A stretch of DNA of 48,336 bases from an uncultured Bacteroidales bacterium. GTDB taxonomy: Bacteria; Bacteroidota; Bacteroidia; Bacteroidales; Bacteroidaceae. The stretch spans positions 1-48,336 of the forward strand of contig CACZBC010000011.1 in the NCBI GenBank assembly GCA_902779315.1. Direction: 5' to 3'. Made by a program: the position numbers and the translations under genes. The notes beneath the pieces were generated by a model, which did not search any database, had not been told where the DNA came from, and saw only the letters and a list, made by a program, of their open reading frames with translations. Below are positions 7,850 through 17,075 of this stretch, piece by piece; the first letter of the stretch is position 1, and each line of letters starts with the position of its first letter.

Positions 7850-9553
7850 ATGTTTCGCTTTGCAAGTCCACAATACTTATATTTGTTGTTAGTGCTCGTA
7901 GCACTGGCAGCTATACATTATTATATTATATACAAGAAGAAAAGGCAGGTTAAACGCTTTGGCGACCCAGAGCTGACCAAGCAACTCTTCCTTGGTGTGT
8001 CGCGTTGGAGGCCTGAACTGAAGTTCTGGCTTGCAATGGCAGCTTTGGCATCTTTTATTGTTGCCTTGGCTCGTCCGCAGTTCGGCACTCGCCTCGATAC
8101 CCGCGAACGCGTTGGCATAGAGGCAATTATCGCGCTTGACGTCAGCAATTCGATGTTGGCTGAAGACGTGAAGCCCAATCGTTTGGAAAAGGCGAAGATG
8201 ATGGTGAGCAACATGGTGGACGGCATGAAGGACGATAAGATCGGCCTGATTGTCTTTGCTGGCCAGGCTTTCGTGCAATTGCCTATCACAAGCGACTACG
8301 TGAGTGCCAAGATGTTCCTCGAGACCATCTCGCCTTCGATGATGAGCGTTCAAGGCACGGATGTTGCAGAAGCTATCAACCTTTCGATGCGCAGCTTCAC
8401 TCAACAGGAAGATGTTTCCAGAGCCATCTTCGTGATAACGGATGGCGAGGACAACGAGGCTAGGGGTGTTGAGGCTGCGAAACAGGCCGCTTCGAAAGGT
8501 GTTCGCGTCTATGTTTTGGGTATCGGAAATCCTGGTGGAGCACCCATTCCCATTCCTGGAACAGGCCAGTATATCATTGATGATGAGGGCAATACGGTCA
8601 TTTCGAAGTTGAGCGAGGAGATGTGTCGCGAGATAGCTACGGCTGGAAACGGTTCCTACATTTACGTCGACAACAGCAGTTCGGCTCAGAAGAAGCTTTC
8701 GGAGCAGGTTGACAGACTGGCCAAAGCCAAGATGGAGAGCCAGATTTACAGCGAATATGACGAGCAGTTCCAGGGCTTCATCCTCATCGGACTGGTGCTT
8801 TTGCTCCTCGATGTCTTCCTGCTTGAAAGGGAGAGCAAATCGACCTGGCTCAGCAATCTTTTCCGTCGAGGACGTCCTGCAGCGATGCTTATCCTGTTGA
8901 TTTTCAGCCTGTCGGTAACGGCTCAAACGGATAGAGACTTCATTCGTCGCGGCAATCGCTTAATGCGAGACAGTGTTTACGATAAGGCTCAAGTTCAGTA
9001 TCAGAAGGCTATTGAGAAGGACAACACGAATCCCATCTCGCACTTCAACCTCGGAAATGCGCTTCTCTATCAGAACAAAGCCGAAGATGCCATGAAGGAG
9101 TACGAGACGGCGGCTCGATTGGAGAAGGACAAAGGTCGCCTCGCCCAGATTTATCACAATATGGGTGTGGTCTTGCAGGCTGCCAAGCAGTTCGACAAGG
9201 CAGTCGCCTGTTATCGGAATTCCCTGCGAAACGACCCCACGAACGATGAGACGCGATACAACTATGCCTTGAGTCTCTTCCAACTCAAGAAGAATCAGGG
9301 CGGTCAGGACAATCAGGATCAGCAGAAAGACGACAAGGGTCAGGACGAGAAACAGGAAAAGCAACAAGAACAACAAAAGCAACAAGATAAAAAAGACGAG
9401 CAGCAGCAACCGCAACCTCAGCAAGACCAGATGAGTCGCGAGAATGCCGAGCAGATGCTGAATGCAGCTATGCAAGACGAGAAAGCCACACAGGAAAAGA
9501 TTCAGCAGGCTCAGCAAAAACGCCAGCAAAAACAGCTGCAGAAACAATGGTAA
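7850..9553 (+). CDS. BatB-BatC fusion protein (VWA plus TPR)
   Basis: A 567-residue single frame that joins two proteins often encoded separately. Residues 1-330 are BatB: helices near 9-28 and 58-75, VWA domain with MIDAS DVSNS at 97-101, and helix 308-326. Residues 343-360 form a second hydrophobic segment ending SVTAQT, looking like the former BatC signal peptide. Residues about 364-480 are TPR repeats (SHFNLGNALLYQNKAEDAMKEY-type steps), facing the periplasm if the segment spans the membrane. Residues 485-567 are Gln/Lys/Asp-rich low complexity. No stop or internal ribosome site is obvious at the join. A 22-bp repeat array follows the stop. Confidence 0.93.
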   Translation: MFRFASPQYLYLLLVLVALAAIHYYIIYKKKRQVKRFGDPELTKQLFLGVSRWRPELKFWLAMAALASFIVALARPQFGTRLDTRERVGIEAIIALDVSNSMLAEDVKPNRLEKAKMMVSNMVDGMKDDKIGLIVFAGQAFVQLPITSDYVSAKMFLETISPSMMSVQGTDVAEAINLSMRSFTQQEDVSRAIFVITDGEDNEARGVEAAKQAASKGVRVYVLGIGNPGGAPIPIPGTGQYIIDDEGNTVISKLSEEMCREIATAGNGSYIYVDNSSSAQKKLSEQVDRLAKAKMESQIYSEYDEQFQGFILIGLVLLLLDVFLLERESKSTWLSNLFRRGRPAAMLILLIFSLSVTAQTDRDFIRRGNRLMRDSVYDKAQVQYQKAIEKDNTNPISHFNLGNALLYQNKAEDAMKEYETAARLEKDKGRLAQIYHNMGVVLQAAKQFDKAVACYRNSLRNDPTNDETRYNYALSLFQLKKNQGGQDNQDQQKDDKGQDEKQEKQQEQQKQQDKKDEQQQPQPQQDQMSRENAEQMLNAAMQDEKATQEKIQQAQQKRQQKQLQKQW

Positions 9554-9573
9554 AATAGGATGATCAAAAACAA

Positions 9574-9675
9574 CACTAGTGTCGTTGCCAAACATCAAAC
9601 GTGACGATTGCCATCGTCACACTAGTAAATTGCCATCGTCACACTATACGTTTGCCATCATAACACTATACGTTG
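9574..9675 (+). repeat. 22-bp repeat array 1 (ACTAGT type), five units
   Basis: Units of exactly 22 bp begin at 9574, 9596, 9618, 9640 and 9662 (last one incomplete). Cores read CACTAGTG, CAAACGTG, CACACTAGT and CACACTATACG; the second halves read TTGCCAAACAT or TTGCCATCGT. It fills the 138-bp gap inside the bat operon between the BatB-BatC gene and batD and ends 16 bases before the batD ATG, so it lies in the transcribed leader unless it hosts a promoter. Confidence 0.92.
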
Positions 9676-9691
9676 AAAGAGATACCACAAG

Positions 9692-11539
9692 ATGAAAAGA
9701 CTTTACACGATATTCACACTCTTGTTCCTTGCGTTAAGTCCTGTCTTTCCGCAAGTTACGCTCAAGGTTCAGGCGCCCAATCAAGCCGAAGTCGGGCAGA
9801 GAATCCGCATCAGTTATGTCGCCAACACGCAGGACATCGAAGACTTCCAGGTGGGGGACTTCGAGGGCTTCAACGTCCTTTATGGTCCTAGCACCAGTCG
9901 CTCGAGCAATTTCTCGATGGTGAACGGCCGCACAACTCAAAGCAGTTCTACAACCTTTACCTATACCGTCGTACCCACTTCCGAGGGAACAGTCAAGGTG
10001 CCTGCAGCAACAATCAAAGTTAACGGAAAAGCCATAAAGAGTGGAACCTCCAGCATCGAAGTGTTGCCTGCAAGTCAGCAACAGAGCCAACAACCTCAGA
10101 ATCAGCAACAAGGAAGCAATCCTCGCCAGCAACGTCAGCAGCAAAATGCTTCCAGCTCAGGTCAGATCAGCGGTAGCGACCTCTATATGACCGTTACTGC
10201 AAACCGAAAGAAAATCTACGAACAAGAAGCTGTGATGCTGACTTACAAGCTCTACACACTTGTGAATATCCAGCAAATCTCTGGCGAAATGCCCCAGATA
10301 GACGGTTGTCACGTCCAAGAACTTGACCGATCTGCACAAATGACGCTCAAGTACGAACGCGTTAACGGCAGGAACTACGGTACAGCCGTCTGGAAACAAT
10401 ATGTCGTCTTCCCTCAGAAAACGGGCAAGATAAAGATTCCCAGCATCACTTTCGACACGCAAGTCGAGGTGCAGAACCATTCGATGGATCCCTTCGACAT
10501 ATTCTTTGGCGGCGGAAGTCTCTCGCAAATGGTTCGTAAACAAATCGTTGCACCAGCCGTTGAGATTGACGTGATGCCCCTCCCAACGCCAAAGCCTGAA
10601 AACTTCTCAGGTGCTGTAGGAAAGTTCTCTGTGTCTGCCACTCTCACTCCAGACCAGGTGAATGCCAACGATGCCGCAACCCTTCGACTCGTCGTCTCAG
10701 GTCAGGGCAATATGAAACTCATGAAAGCTCCGACGGTTCGATTCCCTCAGGACTTCGAAGTCTATGATCCTAAGGAGAATAACAAGACGACAAATACGGC
10801 AACGGGGGCTAAGGGAAACATCATTTACGACTATGTTGTCGTTCCTCGTCACGGCGGAAAATTCTCGATTCCACCAGTGGAATTCTGTTATTTCGACCCT
10901 GAACAGGAGCGTTATAACACGGTTCGGACCGACTCCTTCCACCTCGCAGTTGCCAAAGCAAAAGGCCAACCAGTCGCTTACTCTCGCGAACAAGAGGATC
11001 TTAACGTGCTAAGTAACGACATTCGCTTCATCAAGTTGGGCGAGTACACTAGCGAAGACGAGGATGATTTCTTCGGAACTTCCTCATATTGGCTCACTTA
11101 TCTGTTGCTCTTCCTTGCCTTCGTCGCAGCTTTCCTATGGTTGAGACACCAACAGAAACTCAATCCGAATTCGTGGAGCGTGAAGGGTAAGAAGGCAGGC
11201 AAAGTGGCTTCTCGACGACTGAAAAAGGCTTCGAAACTCTTGCACACCAAGGACGATGCCGCTTTCTACGACGAAGTAATGCGCGCTTTGCTTGGTTATG
11301 CAGGCGACAAACTGTCCCTCCCGACTAACGAACTCAACAAGGAGAATGTCATATCTGGTCTTACATCGAGAGGTGTGGAACAGGAAGTTGTAGATTCCTT
11401 CATTGCAGTCCTGAGCGATTGTGAGTTCGCTCGATATGCTCCGACTGCCGATACGAACCTTGCAAAAGAGAAGATTTACCAGCAGGCATCAGATGTAATT
11501 ACGCGGATGAATGCCTCGCTCAAGTCACACAAAATATAA
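9692..11539 (+). CDS. batD: Aerotolerance protein BatD
   Basis: A 615-residue BatD (oxygen tolerance) protein. It has a signal peptide ([18 protein letters not shown]), several beta-sandwich periplasmic domains with the family pattern [19 protein letters not shown] and [19 protein letters not shown], a Gln/Ser-rich linker near 130-150, one membrane helix at about 464-484 ([19 protein letters not shown]), and a cytoplasmic helical domain ending in [23 protein letters not shown]. It has no visible enzyme motif. It overlaps nothing; batE starts 10 bases after the stop. The upstream gap carries repeat array 1, which may separate its expression from batA-BC. Confidence 0.93.
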   Translation: MKRLYTIFTLLFLALSPVFPQVTLKVQAPNQAEVGQRIRISYVANTQDIEDFQVGDFEGFNVLYGPSTSRSSNFSMVNGRTTQSSSTTFTYTVVPTSEGTVKVPAATIKVNGKAIKSGTSSIEVLPASQQQSQQPQNQQQGSNPRQQRQQQNASSSGQISGSDLYMTVTANRKKIYEQEAVMLTYKLYTLVNIQQISGEMPQIDGCHVQELDRSAQMTLKYERVNGRNYGTAVWKQYVVFPQKTGKIKIPSITFDTQVEVQNHSMDPFDIFFGGGSLSQMVRKQIVAPAVEIDVMPLPTPKPENFSGAVGKFSVSATLTPDQVNANDAATLRLVVSGQGNMKLMKAPTVRFPQDFEVYDPKENNKTTNTATGAKGNIIYDYVVVPRHGGKFSIPPVEFCYFDPEQERYNTVRTDSFHLAVAKAKGQPVAYSREQEDLNVLSNDIRFIKLGEYTSEDEDDFFGTSSYWLTYLLLFLAFVAAFLWLRHQQKLNPNSWSVKGKKAGKVASRRLKKASKLLHTKDDAAFYDEVMRALLGYAGDKLSLPTNELNKENVISGLTSRGVEQEVVDSFIAVLSDCEFARYAPTADTNLAKEKIYQQASDVITRMNASLKSHKI

Positions 11540-11549
11540 GAAAATCACG

Positions 11550-12305
11550 ATGAAACCGTATATTTTTGCAATTTTCCTGGCGCTTTCCTCTCTCTCGATG
11601 TTTGCTGCCAGTCCTGCCGAAACGAAGACTTTGGCCGACACTGCTTATGTACAAGGTGATTACGAGAAGGCCGTCAAGCTTTATGGCAAATTGGCTGAGC
11701 AAAGTCCGAATGCTGAGGTCTTCTATAACCTTGGTTGTGCCTACTATCGTCTTGACGATATTGCGCATGGTGTCCTTTGGTTCGAACGTGCTTTGAAACT
11801 CGATCCGAGCAACAAGGACGTTCTCTTCAACCTCGAACTGGCTCGCACGAAGACCATCGACAAGATTATTCCGCAGCATGAATTCATTCTGTTCACCTAT
11901 TTTCGCAGCATGACGAACTGGTTCAGCCTTCGTACCTGGATCATTATCGGCTTGGTGTCCTTTGTCCTCATGCTCGTTACCTTGCTTCTTTTCTGGGCTT
12001 CCGACAGCATATTTGTGCGGAAACTTGCCTTTTCATCGGCAATTTTGCTTTTGCTCATCTCCATACTTGCCAACGTTTGTGCCCTGCAACAAAAGAACTT
12101 CAAGCAGGTTCATACTAGCGGAATCATCATTTCTCCAGCCGTTACAGTCAAGAGTACACCAGCCGACAACGGTAACGATCTCTTCGTTCTTCACGAGGGA
12201 AGTAAGGTCGAAATCCTCGATAGCAGCCTCAAGGAATGGTGCGAAGTGAGCATTGCTGACGGCAAACAAGGCTGGATTCCAAAGAAGTCATTCAGCCTCA
12301 TTTAA
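11550..12305 (+). CDS. batE: Aerotolerance protein BatE (TPR plus SH3-like)
   Basis: A 251-residue protein. The signal peptide ([16 protein letters not shown]) is followed by TPR repeats (about 30-95, with [16 protein letters not shown] and [21 protein letters not shown]), two membrane helices (about 130-150 and 160-182), and a C-terminal SH3-like domain ([13 protein letters not shown], then [11 protein letters not shown] and [11 protein letters not shown]). I start at ATG 11550; the upstream in-frame extension has no signal peptide at its start and overlaps batD. It is the last bat gene; the sensor kinase starts 33 bases later on the same strand. Confidence 0.92.
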   Translation: MKPYIFAIFLALSSLSMFAASPAETKTLADTAYVQGDYEKAVKLYGKLAEQSPNAEVFYNLGCAYYRLDDIAHGVLWFERALKLDPSNKDVLFNLELARTKTIDKIIPQHEFILFTYFRSMTNWFSLRTWIIIGLVSFVLMLVTLLLFWASDSIFVRKLAFSSAILLLLISILANVCALQQKNFKQVHTSGIIISPAVTVKSTPADNGNDLFVLHEGSKVEILDSSLKEWCEVSIADGKQGWIPKKSFSLI

Positions 12306-12338
12306 GGTTAAAGCATCCATCCATTCAAGATAATTCAG

Positions 12339-15300
12339 ATGAAAGTCAAAGCCACCCTTCTCCTCACTATTGCCCTTTTCATCGCTTGTTCCACGGTCGA
12401 TGAAAGGAATGCAATGGTTGTATCGGAGAACAACGACTTGGCTTATCGTCTGCGCTATACAGACATTTCGGCATCCTTGCAGGCTGCGAAGAAAGCTTAC
12501 TCATGTTCTTCTGGAGATCCTGACGGCAAAGCAGAAGCCCTTAACAACATGGCGTACGTCTCTTATCAACAGATGCGCTACGACCAGACGCTTCATCTCT
12601 TGCAACATGTATATCGTTTCAGTCGAAACCAACTTGAGCTGCTTTGTGCTGATGTGCTGTCAATGAAGGTGATGCAACGTATCGGGCGAGGCAAGTCGTT
12701 CTTCGATGCTCGTCTTCGTGCCCAGAAACGTCTCAGCCGTATCCTCTCCGAAGAGAGCACCCTTACTGAGCGCCAGAAGCATCGTCTCCATTATGCTTTG
12801 ACTGAGCTCCACATCGTGGCTTCTACCTATTATTATTATCTCGGTCAGGACAGCGCAGCTCGAAGCGAGATTCAGGAAGCTGCTCAATACGTGAACCTTG
12901 AGACTGATACGACGCAATGGCTTTACTACCATTATATGATGGGTAGCGGTGGACTTATTGATGGCAATCCCGAGGAGGTGACTGTCACGGAGTTTAACCA
13001 TCTTTTCCGCGTCTATACACTTGCCAAAGCCAATCATTTCACCTATTTTGAGGCAAATGCTTTGCAATCGCTTTCGGCTATGGTCGCTGATTCAGTTCGC
13101 GCAAGTTGGGTTAAGCAACAACGTATTGACGCGTATAGTTACCTTTATGGAGAACATCTGCAGTGGCAAAAGGATAGTACACTTTCCCTTCGATACCAGT
13201 TTGCAGCTGCTTTGTCGCATCACTCCATTGCCCTGTTCCAGCAGTATCGCGACCTTTTCCAGACGGCTTGTGCAATGAGAACTTTAGGTGAGGTTTACTT
13301 CACAGCCGAACATTATGATGAGGCGCTCAAAAGTTTCCGTAAGGCTCTTCATCTTGCTTCTGACTACAGACGGTCGCCTTACCAGGTAACTCCTTGGTTG
13401 GCAGGCATTCACGAGAACCTCAGCCTTACTTATAGTGCCCTCGGTGATAAGTTGAGTGCGGACAATCATCGTAATATCTATCTTGACTTGCTTGATGAAT
13501 CTCGCCAGAACAAAGAGTTAGACAGCCGAAAAGCATTGCTGAAACAAGAAGCCAAGGGCGAACGAGTTCAGTTCTTCTTCTTGTTGTCGCTTGTAATATT
13601 AGTTGTTGTCCTTTCCATAATATATTATAGGCAGCTCAAACGACGCTCGCTTTCTTTCGAGAAGCAAGTTCGTGAGATTGGTTCCAGTGACGATTATAAG
13701 CAGGCAAAACACCAGCTTCAGAAACTTTTACAAGAGAGTGAGGAGCACTTAGAAGAGAGTAGGGAGGAATGCGAAGTCATGCGTCAACGCATCCTTAATG
13801 AACAGAAACGGCACATCCTTCAACGTACAAAGTTATCTGTAGTTTATGCCATTATTCCGTACTTGGACAGGGTTATTGCAGAAGTTAAAAAACTCGATGA
13901 AATGGGTGAAAATGTGCCAAAACATCTTTCTTATATCCAAGAATTGTGTTCTGGCATGATGACCATCAATGACCGACTGACTTCATGGATTCAGATGCAA
14001 CAGGGAAAACTCGGTCTTCAAGTGTCTCGCTTCCCACTCAACGAAGTCTTCAGTGTTATTTCCATGCAGCAGCATGCATTTGCTCAGCAACAACTCACGC
14101 TCGAAATCCCTGAGTCAGATATATGGGTAAAAGCAGACAAGGCTCTGACACTCTTCATGGTTAACACTCTTGTCGACAATGCCCGTAAGTTCACGCCTGC
14201 AGGTGGAAAGGTGACAATATTGGCCGATTCCATCGACGATTATGTTGAAATCAGTGTCTGTGACACAGGTATTGGCCTCCCTCAGGAAGATGTGCAAGTT
14301 CTTAACAGCAGCAAAGTTTATGATCCTAATCGCATTGGCACGAAGAATGCAAGCAAAGGTTTCGGTTTCGGTATCATGAATTGCAAAGGCATTATCAATA
14401 GTTATAAGAAGCTTTCATCGCTTTTCAATGTCTGCGACTTTGGTGTTGAGAGCCAAGAAGGGAAGGGAAGTCGTTTCTGGTTCCGTTTGCCCAAAGTGTT
14501 GTCTTTGCTCTTCTTTATATTTACTCTCTTTGCTCATGCAATGCCACAACGTTGCTACGAGTTTTTTGATTCCACCTATAACGCTAATCTTCTGGGAAGA
14601 TATGCTGATGCATGGCTTTATGCTGATAGTGCCATTAAACTAGTAGAAGCGCCGATTGACACATCATTGCTAGTATCACTTTATAATGAGCAGGCCATCG
14701 CGGCTCAGGCTCTTGGAGATTGGGATGCGTATAGACTGAGTAATGCGGAATGTGTTCGTTTGCATCGCCTTTTCAGTACCGACCGTTCGCTTGCTTCCGA
14801 TTGTCAGCGGCTTGAGAAGATGAATGAAGACTCTCACGTTCTTTATGTCTTGATTGTCTTGTTGCTCATCGCCTCCCTTGCTTTGTTCTATATGATTGTG
14901 CTGCGTCATCGTCTCCGTCACCGTGCTTCGCTCGACGACCTTTATCAGCGACTTTCCTCCGTTCTTCGTTCTTTCCCCAAGAATGCAGAAACCTTGGCAG
15001 ATGAGTTGCAGGATATTTCCCACAATCTCGACCAGCCGCAGCTTCGTCAGTCCGTCCATGAGTTACACCATAAGTTCTCCTCTGCTTTGGATAAGTTGCA
15101 CGGAAATAGTGGTTTTATCGAAGGATTTGAGGAAAAAGCACAGAAGCAACGCTTCGAACACGACCGTTTGTATGTGATGAATCAGATACTCGATAACTCG
15201 CTGAGCACCATCAAGCACGAGACGATGTATTTCCCCTCTCGCATTAAACAAATTGCTGATGATATGCAGCAGAATGGCATCGATCCAGATACACATCGCA

Positions 15301-15797
15301 CTCTTCTCGACCTCGTAACATATTATCGCAACATTTATATGTTGCTTTATGAACAGGCTCAGCGTCAGACCGACCAAAGTGTATTACGCTTGCAACCTGT
15401 TGCTGTGAGTGACCTTATTACGTACGCCTCTGAAGTTTGTAATGTTGAAACTCACTCAATGAAGGCTTATGTAAAGGGCGACGAAACACTTTTGCATCTG
15501 CTTTTTGACCAATTGTTCTCAGTAGTGCCAGAAGACAGTACAATTTCTGTTGAAGAGCGTGAAAACATGACCTATATAATATGTAATGTATTAGGTCAAT
15601 CACTTACGCCTGAACAACTCTCCGATCTCTTCTCTCCGCAGACAGAACGAATAGAGTATCTTGTTATACGTCAGATACTTCGTGAGCATGATGCTGCGTG
15701 TGGTCATCCAGGACTTCGACTTGTGGCAGAAAACACAAAGTCGGGTTACAAGATAAGTTTTTCCCTACTGACAACTCATAAACCTATGAACTCATAA
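12339..15797 (+). CDS. Two-module hybrid sensor histidine kinase (TPR sensors)
   Basis: A 1152-residue protein that reads as two sensor kinases in one frame. Module 1: lipoprotein-like signal (LLTIALFIAC, Cys at 17), TPR-rich periplasmic region to about 400, helix near 410-428, coiled coil, then an HATPase with N box NTLVDNARKFTP (about 607-618), G1 DTGIGL (about 640) and G2 GFGFGIMNCKG (about 673). Its dimerisation region shows no classic HE-RTPL motif. Module 2: hydrophobic segment near 720, short TPR region, helix near 833-855, coiled coil, then STIKHETMYFPSRI (His near 958), followed by a degenerate ATPase without N or G1 box. The response regulator begins 11 bases downstream. It may correspond to DUF5112/DUF5113 proteins, from memory. 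The ligand is unknown. Confidence 0.87.
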   Translation: MKVKATLLLTIALFIACSTVDERNAMVVSENNDLAYRLRYTDISASLQAAKKAYSCSSGDPDGKAEALNNMAYVSYQQMRYDQTLHLLQHVYRFSRNQLELLCADVLSMKVMQRIGRGKSFFDARLRAQKRLSRILSEESTLTERQKHRLHYALTELHIVASTYYYYLGQDSAARSEIQEAAQYVNLETDTTQWLYYHYMMGSGGLIDGNPEEVTVTEFNHLFRVYTLAKANHFTYFEANALQSLSAMVADSVRASWVKQQRIDAYSYLYGEHLQWQKDSTLSLRYQFAAALSHHSIALFQQYRDLFQTACAMRTLGEVYFTAEHYDEALKSFRKALHLASDYRRSPYQVTPWLAGIHENLSLTYSALGDKLSADNHRNIYLDLLDESRQNKELDSRKALLKQEAKGERVQFFFLLSLVILVVVLSIIYYRQLKRRSLSFEKQVREIGSSDDYKQAKHQLQKLLQESEEHLEESREECEVMRQRILNEQKRHILQRTKLSVVYAIIPYLDRVIAEVKKLDEMGENVPKHLSYIQELCSGMMTINDRLTSWIQMQQGKLGLQVSRFPLNEVFSVISMQQHAFAQQQLTLEIPESDIWVKADKALTLFMVNTLVDNARKFTPAGGKVTILADSIDDYVEISVCDTGIGLPQEDVQVLNSSKVYDPNRIGTKNASKGFGFGIMNCKGIINSYKKLSSLFNVCDFGVESQEGKGSRFWFRLPKVLSLLFFIFTLFAHAMPQRCYEFFDSTYNANLLGRYADAWLYADSAIKLVEAPIDTSLLVSLYNEQAIAAQALGDWDAYRLSNAECVRLHRLFSTDRSLASDCQRLEKMNEDSHVLYVLIVLLLIASLALFYMIVLRHRLRHRASLDDLYQRLSSVLRSFPKNAETLADELQDISHNLDQPQLRQSVHELHHKFSSALDKLHGNSGFIEGFEEKAQKQRFEHDRLYVMNQILDNSLSTIKHETMYFPSRIKQIADDMQQNGIDPDTHRTLLDLVTYYRNIYMLLYEQAQRQTDQSVLRLQPVAVSDLITYASEVCNVETHSMKAYVKGDETLLHLLFDQLFSVVPEDSTISVEERENMTYIICNVLGQSLTPEQLSDLFSPQTERIEYLVIRQILREHDAACGHPGLRLVAENTKSGYKISFSLLTTHKPMNS

Positions 15798-15808
15798 AAT
15801 TACACGAT

Positions 15809-16531
15809 ATGGATAAATTCAAAGTAATCATTGTCGAGGACGACAAACTGGAACTTAAGGGTACTCAGCAGATCTTGCAAACCGAAGTGCCTGAGGCAGA
15901 GATTATTGGCACAGCAACAGGCGAAGCCGATTTTTGGAAGCTGATGCGAGAAGGCCAGCCAGACCTCGTTCTGCTCGACCTTGGACTGGGTGGTAGCACA
16001 ACCGTTGGCGTAGATATCTGCCGACAGCTCAGGACACGCTATTCCGACATGAAAATCCTTATCTTTACTGGCGAAATTCTTAATGAACGCCTTTGGGTTG
16101 AGGTGCTTACAGCAGGAGCAGACGGCATTATCCTCAAGACGGGTAATCTTTTGCAGAGAGATGATATCGTACAAGTGATGCATGGCCGTCATCTTGTTTT
16201 CAACGAGCCTTTCCTCGAGAAAGTGATGGCGCGTTTCCGCAAGGTTGTTTGCAAGGAACAGGCTTCCGTCGATGCTTTCGTGGAGTACGAGATAGATGAG
16301 TATGACGAACGTTTCCTGCGCCATCTTGCACTTGGCTACACGAAAGACATGATAGCTGGTCTTCGACAGATGCCTTTCAGTACGAAGAGCCTTGAGAAGC
16401 GACAAGTTGACCTCACCAACCGACTCTTTCCTGAGCGTGAGAGAAGTGGTGTGAATGCCGTACGACTTGTGGTTAGAGCCATACAGTTACATATCATCGA
16501 CCCCGATAATTTAGTTGCTGATGAACAATAA
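15809..16531 (+). CDS. Response regulator, receiver plus LuxR-like HTH
   Basis: A 240-residue regulator. The receiver domain (1-125) has the acidic cluster E10-D11-D12, phospho-acceptor D57 in VLLDLGL, the T in IFTGE and the K in IILKTGN. The C-terminal part (about 160-230) has an HTH-like block (LALGYTKDMIAGLRQMPFSTKSLEKRQVDL), with the NarL/LuxR pattern only loosely kept. It is the obvious partner of the two-module kinase 11 bases upstream. Its targets are unknown; no repeat array lies immediately next to this gene. Its stop overlaps the start of the next gene. Confidence 0.92.
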   Translation: MDKFKVIIVEDDKLELKGTQQILQTEVPEAEIIGTATGEADFWKLMREGQPDLVLLDLGLGGSTTVGVDICRQLRTRYSDMKILIFTGEILNERLWVEVLTAGADGIILKTGNLLQRDDIVQVMHGRHLVFNEPFLEKVMARFRKVVCKEQASVDAFVEYEIDEYDERFLRHLALGYTKDMIAGLRQMPFSTKSLEKRQVDLTNRLFPERERSGVNAVRLVVRAIQLHIIDPDNLVADEQ

Positions 16532-17075
16532 CGAGCGCAACTTTACCATCCTATTGGCGTTGGCGGCGTCGCTGCCTTTCCTCTCGTGGGTGTTGTCTGC
16601 TTTGGGAGTGCCATGTAGAAGTATTCTCGATGACGACGGCCTTCGATGGCTTTTCCGGCATGTGAGCGACTGCCTTCACAGTCGATTGGTGATGTTCGCG
16701 CTTTGCTGTCTGATGATGCAAGGTGTGATAAAACAAAGTGGAATACTTCCACTAGGACGTGCTTTTCGCGATCCACGCTTTTTGCGTTACCTTGCCATCT
16801 ATTCTGTTGTTTTTCTTACCATTCTGTTTGCTGCTATTGCTCCCAGCAGTCCTTTGCTAAGTGTCACAGGTGGTCTTGCAGGCAGCCCTTTGCTTGATGG
16901 CTTGCTCTTTCTTGGTTGGTTCTCGTTTATCGTGTTTTGCCTTAGCTATGGGCACAACAAACGTGAGCCTTGGCCTCAGATGCTCACCCATGGTATCCGA
17001 AAGCATCCGCTTGCAATCCCCTTCGCCATCATTGTTTCATTTTGCTGGCAATGCATTCAATATATGATATCATGA
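16521..17075 (+). CDS. Small polytopic inner-membrane protein, unknown function
   Basis: A 184-residue protein with about four membrane helices (near 8-25, 53-68, 88-108 and 120-142, plus a hydrophobic end). I choose ATG 16521, which overlaps the response-regulator stop by 11 bases; TTG at 16515 is possible. The N-terminal block LPFLSWVLSALGVPCRSILDDDGLRWLF reminds me of a Bacteroidales family with distant similarity to the AbgT transporter start, but the protein is far too short for a complete transporter. Its stop overlaps the helicase start (ATGA). Function not assigned. Confidence 0.78.
   Translation: MNNNERNFTILLALAASLPFLSWVLSALGVPCRSILDDDGLRWLFRHVSDCLHSRLVMFALCCLMMQGVIKQSGILPLGRAFRDPRFLRYLAIYSVVFLTILFAAIAPSSPLLSVTGGLAGSPLLDGLLFLGWFSFIVFCLSYGHNKREPWPQMLTHGIRKHPLAIPFAIIVSFCWQCIQYMIS

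Noticed and set aside
9554-9691. Rho-independent terminator inside the bat operon
   Set aside because: The repeat units contain short palindromes but no stem followed by a T-tract.
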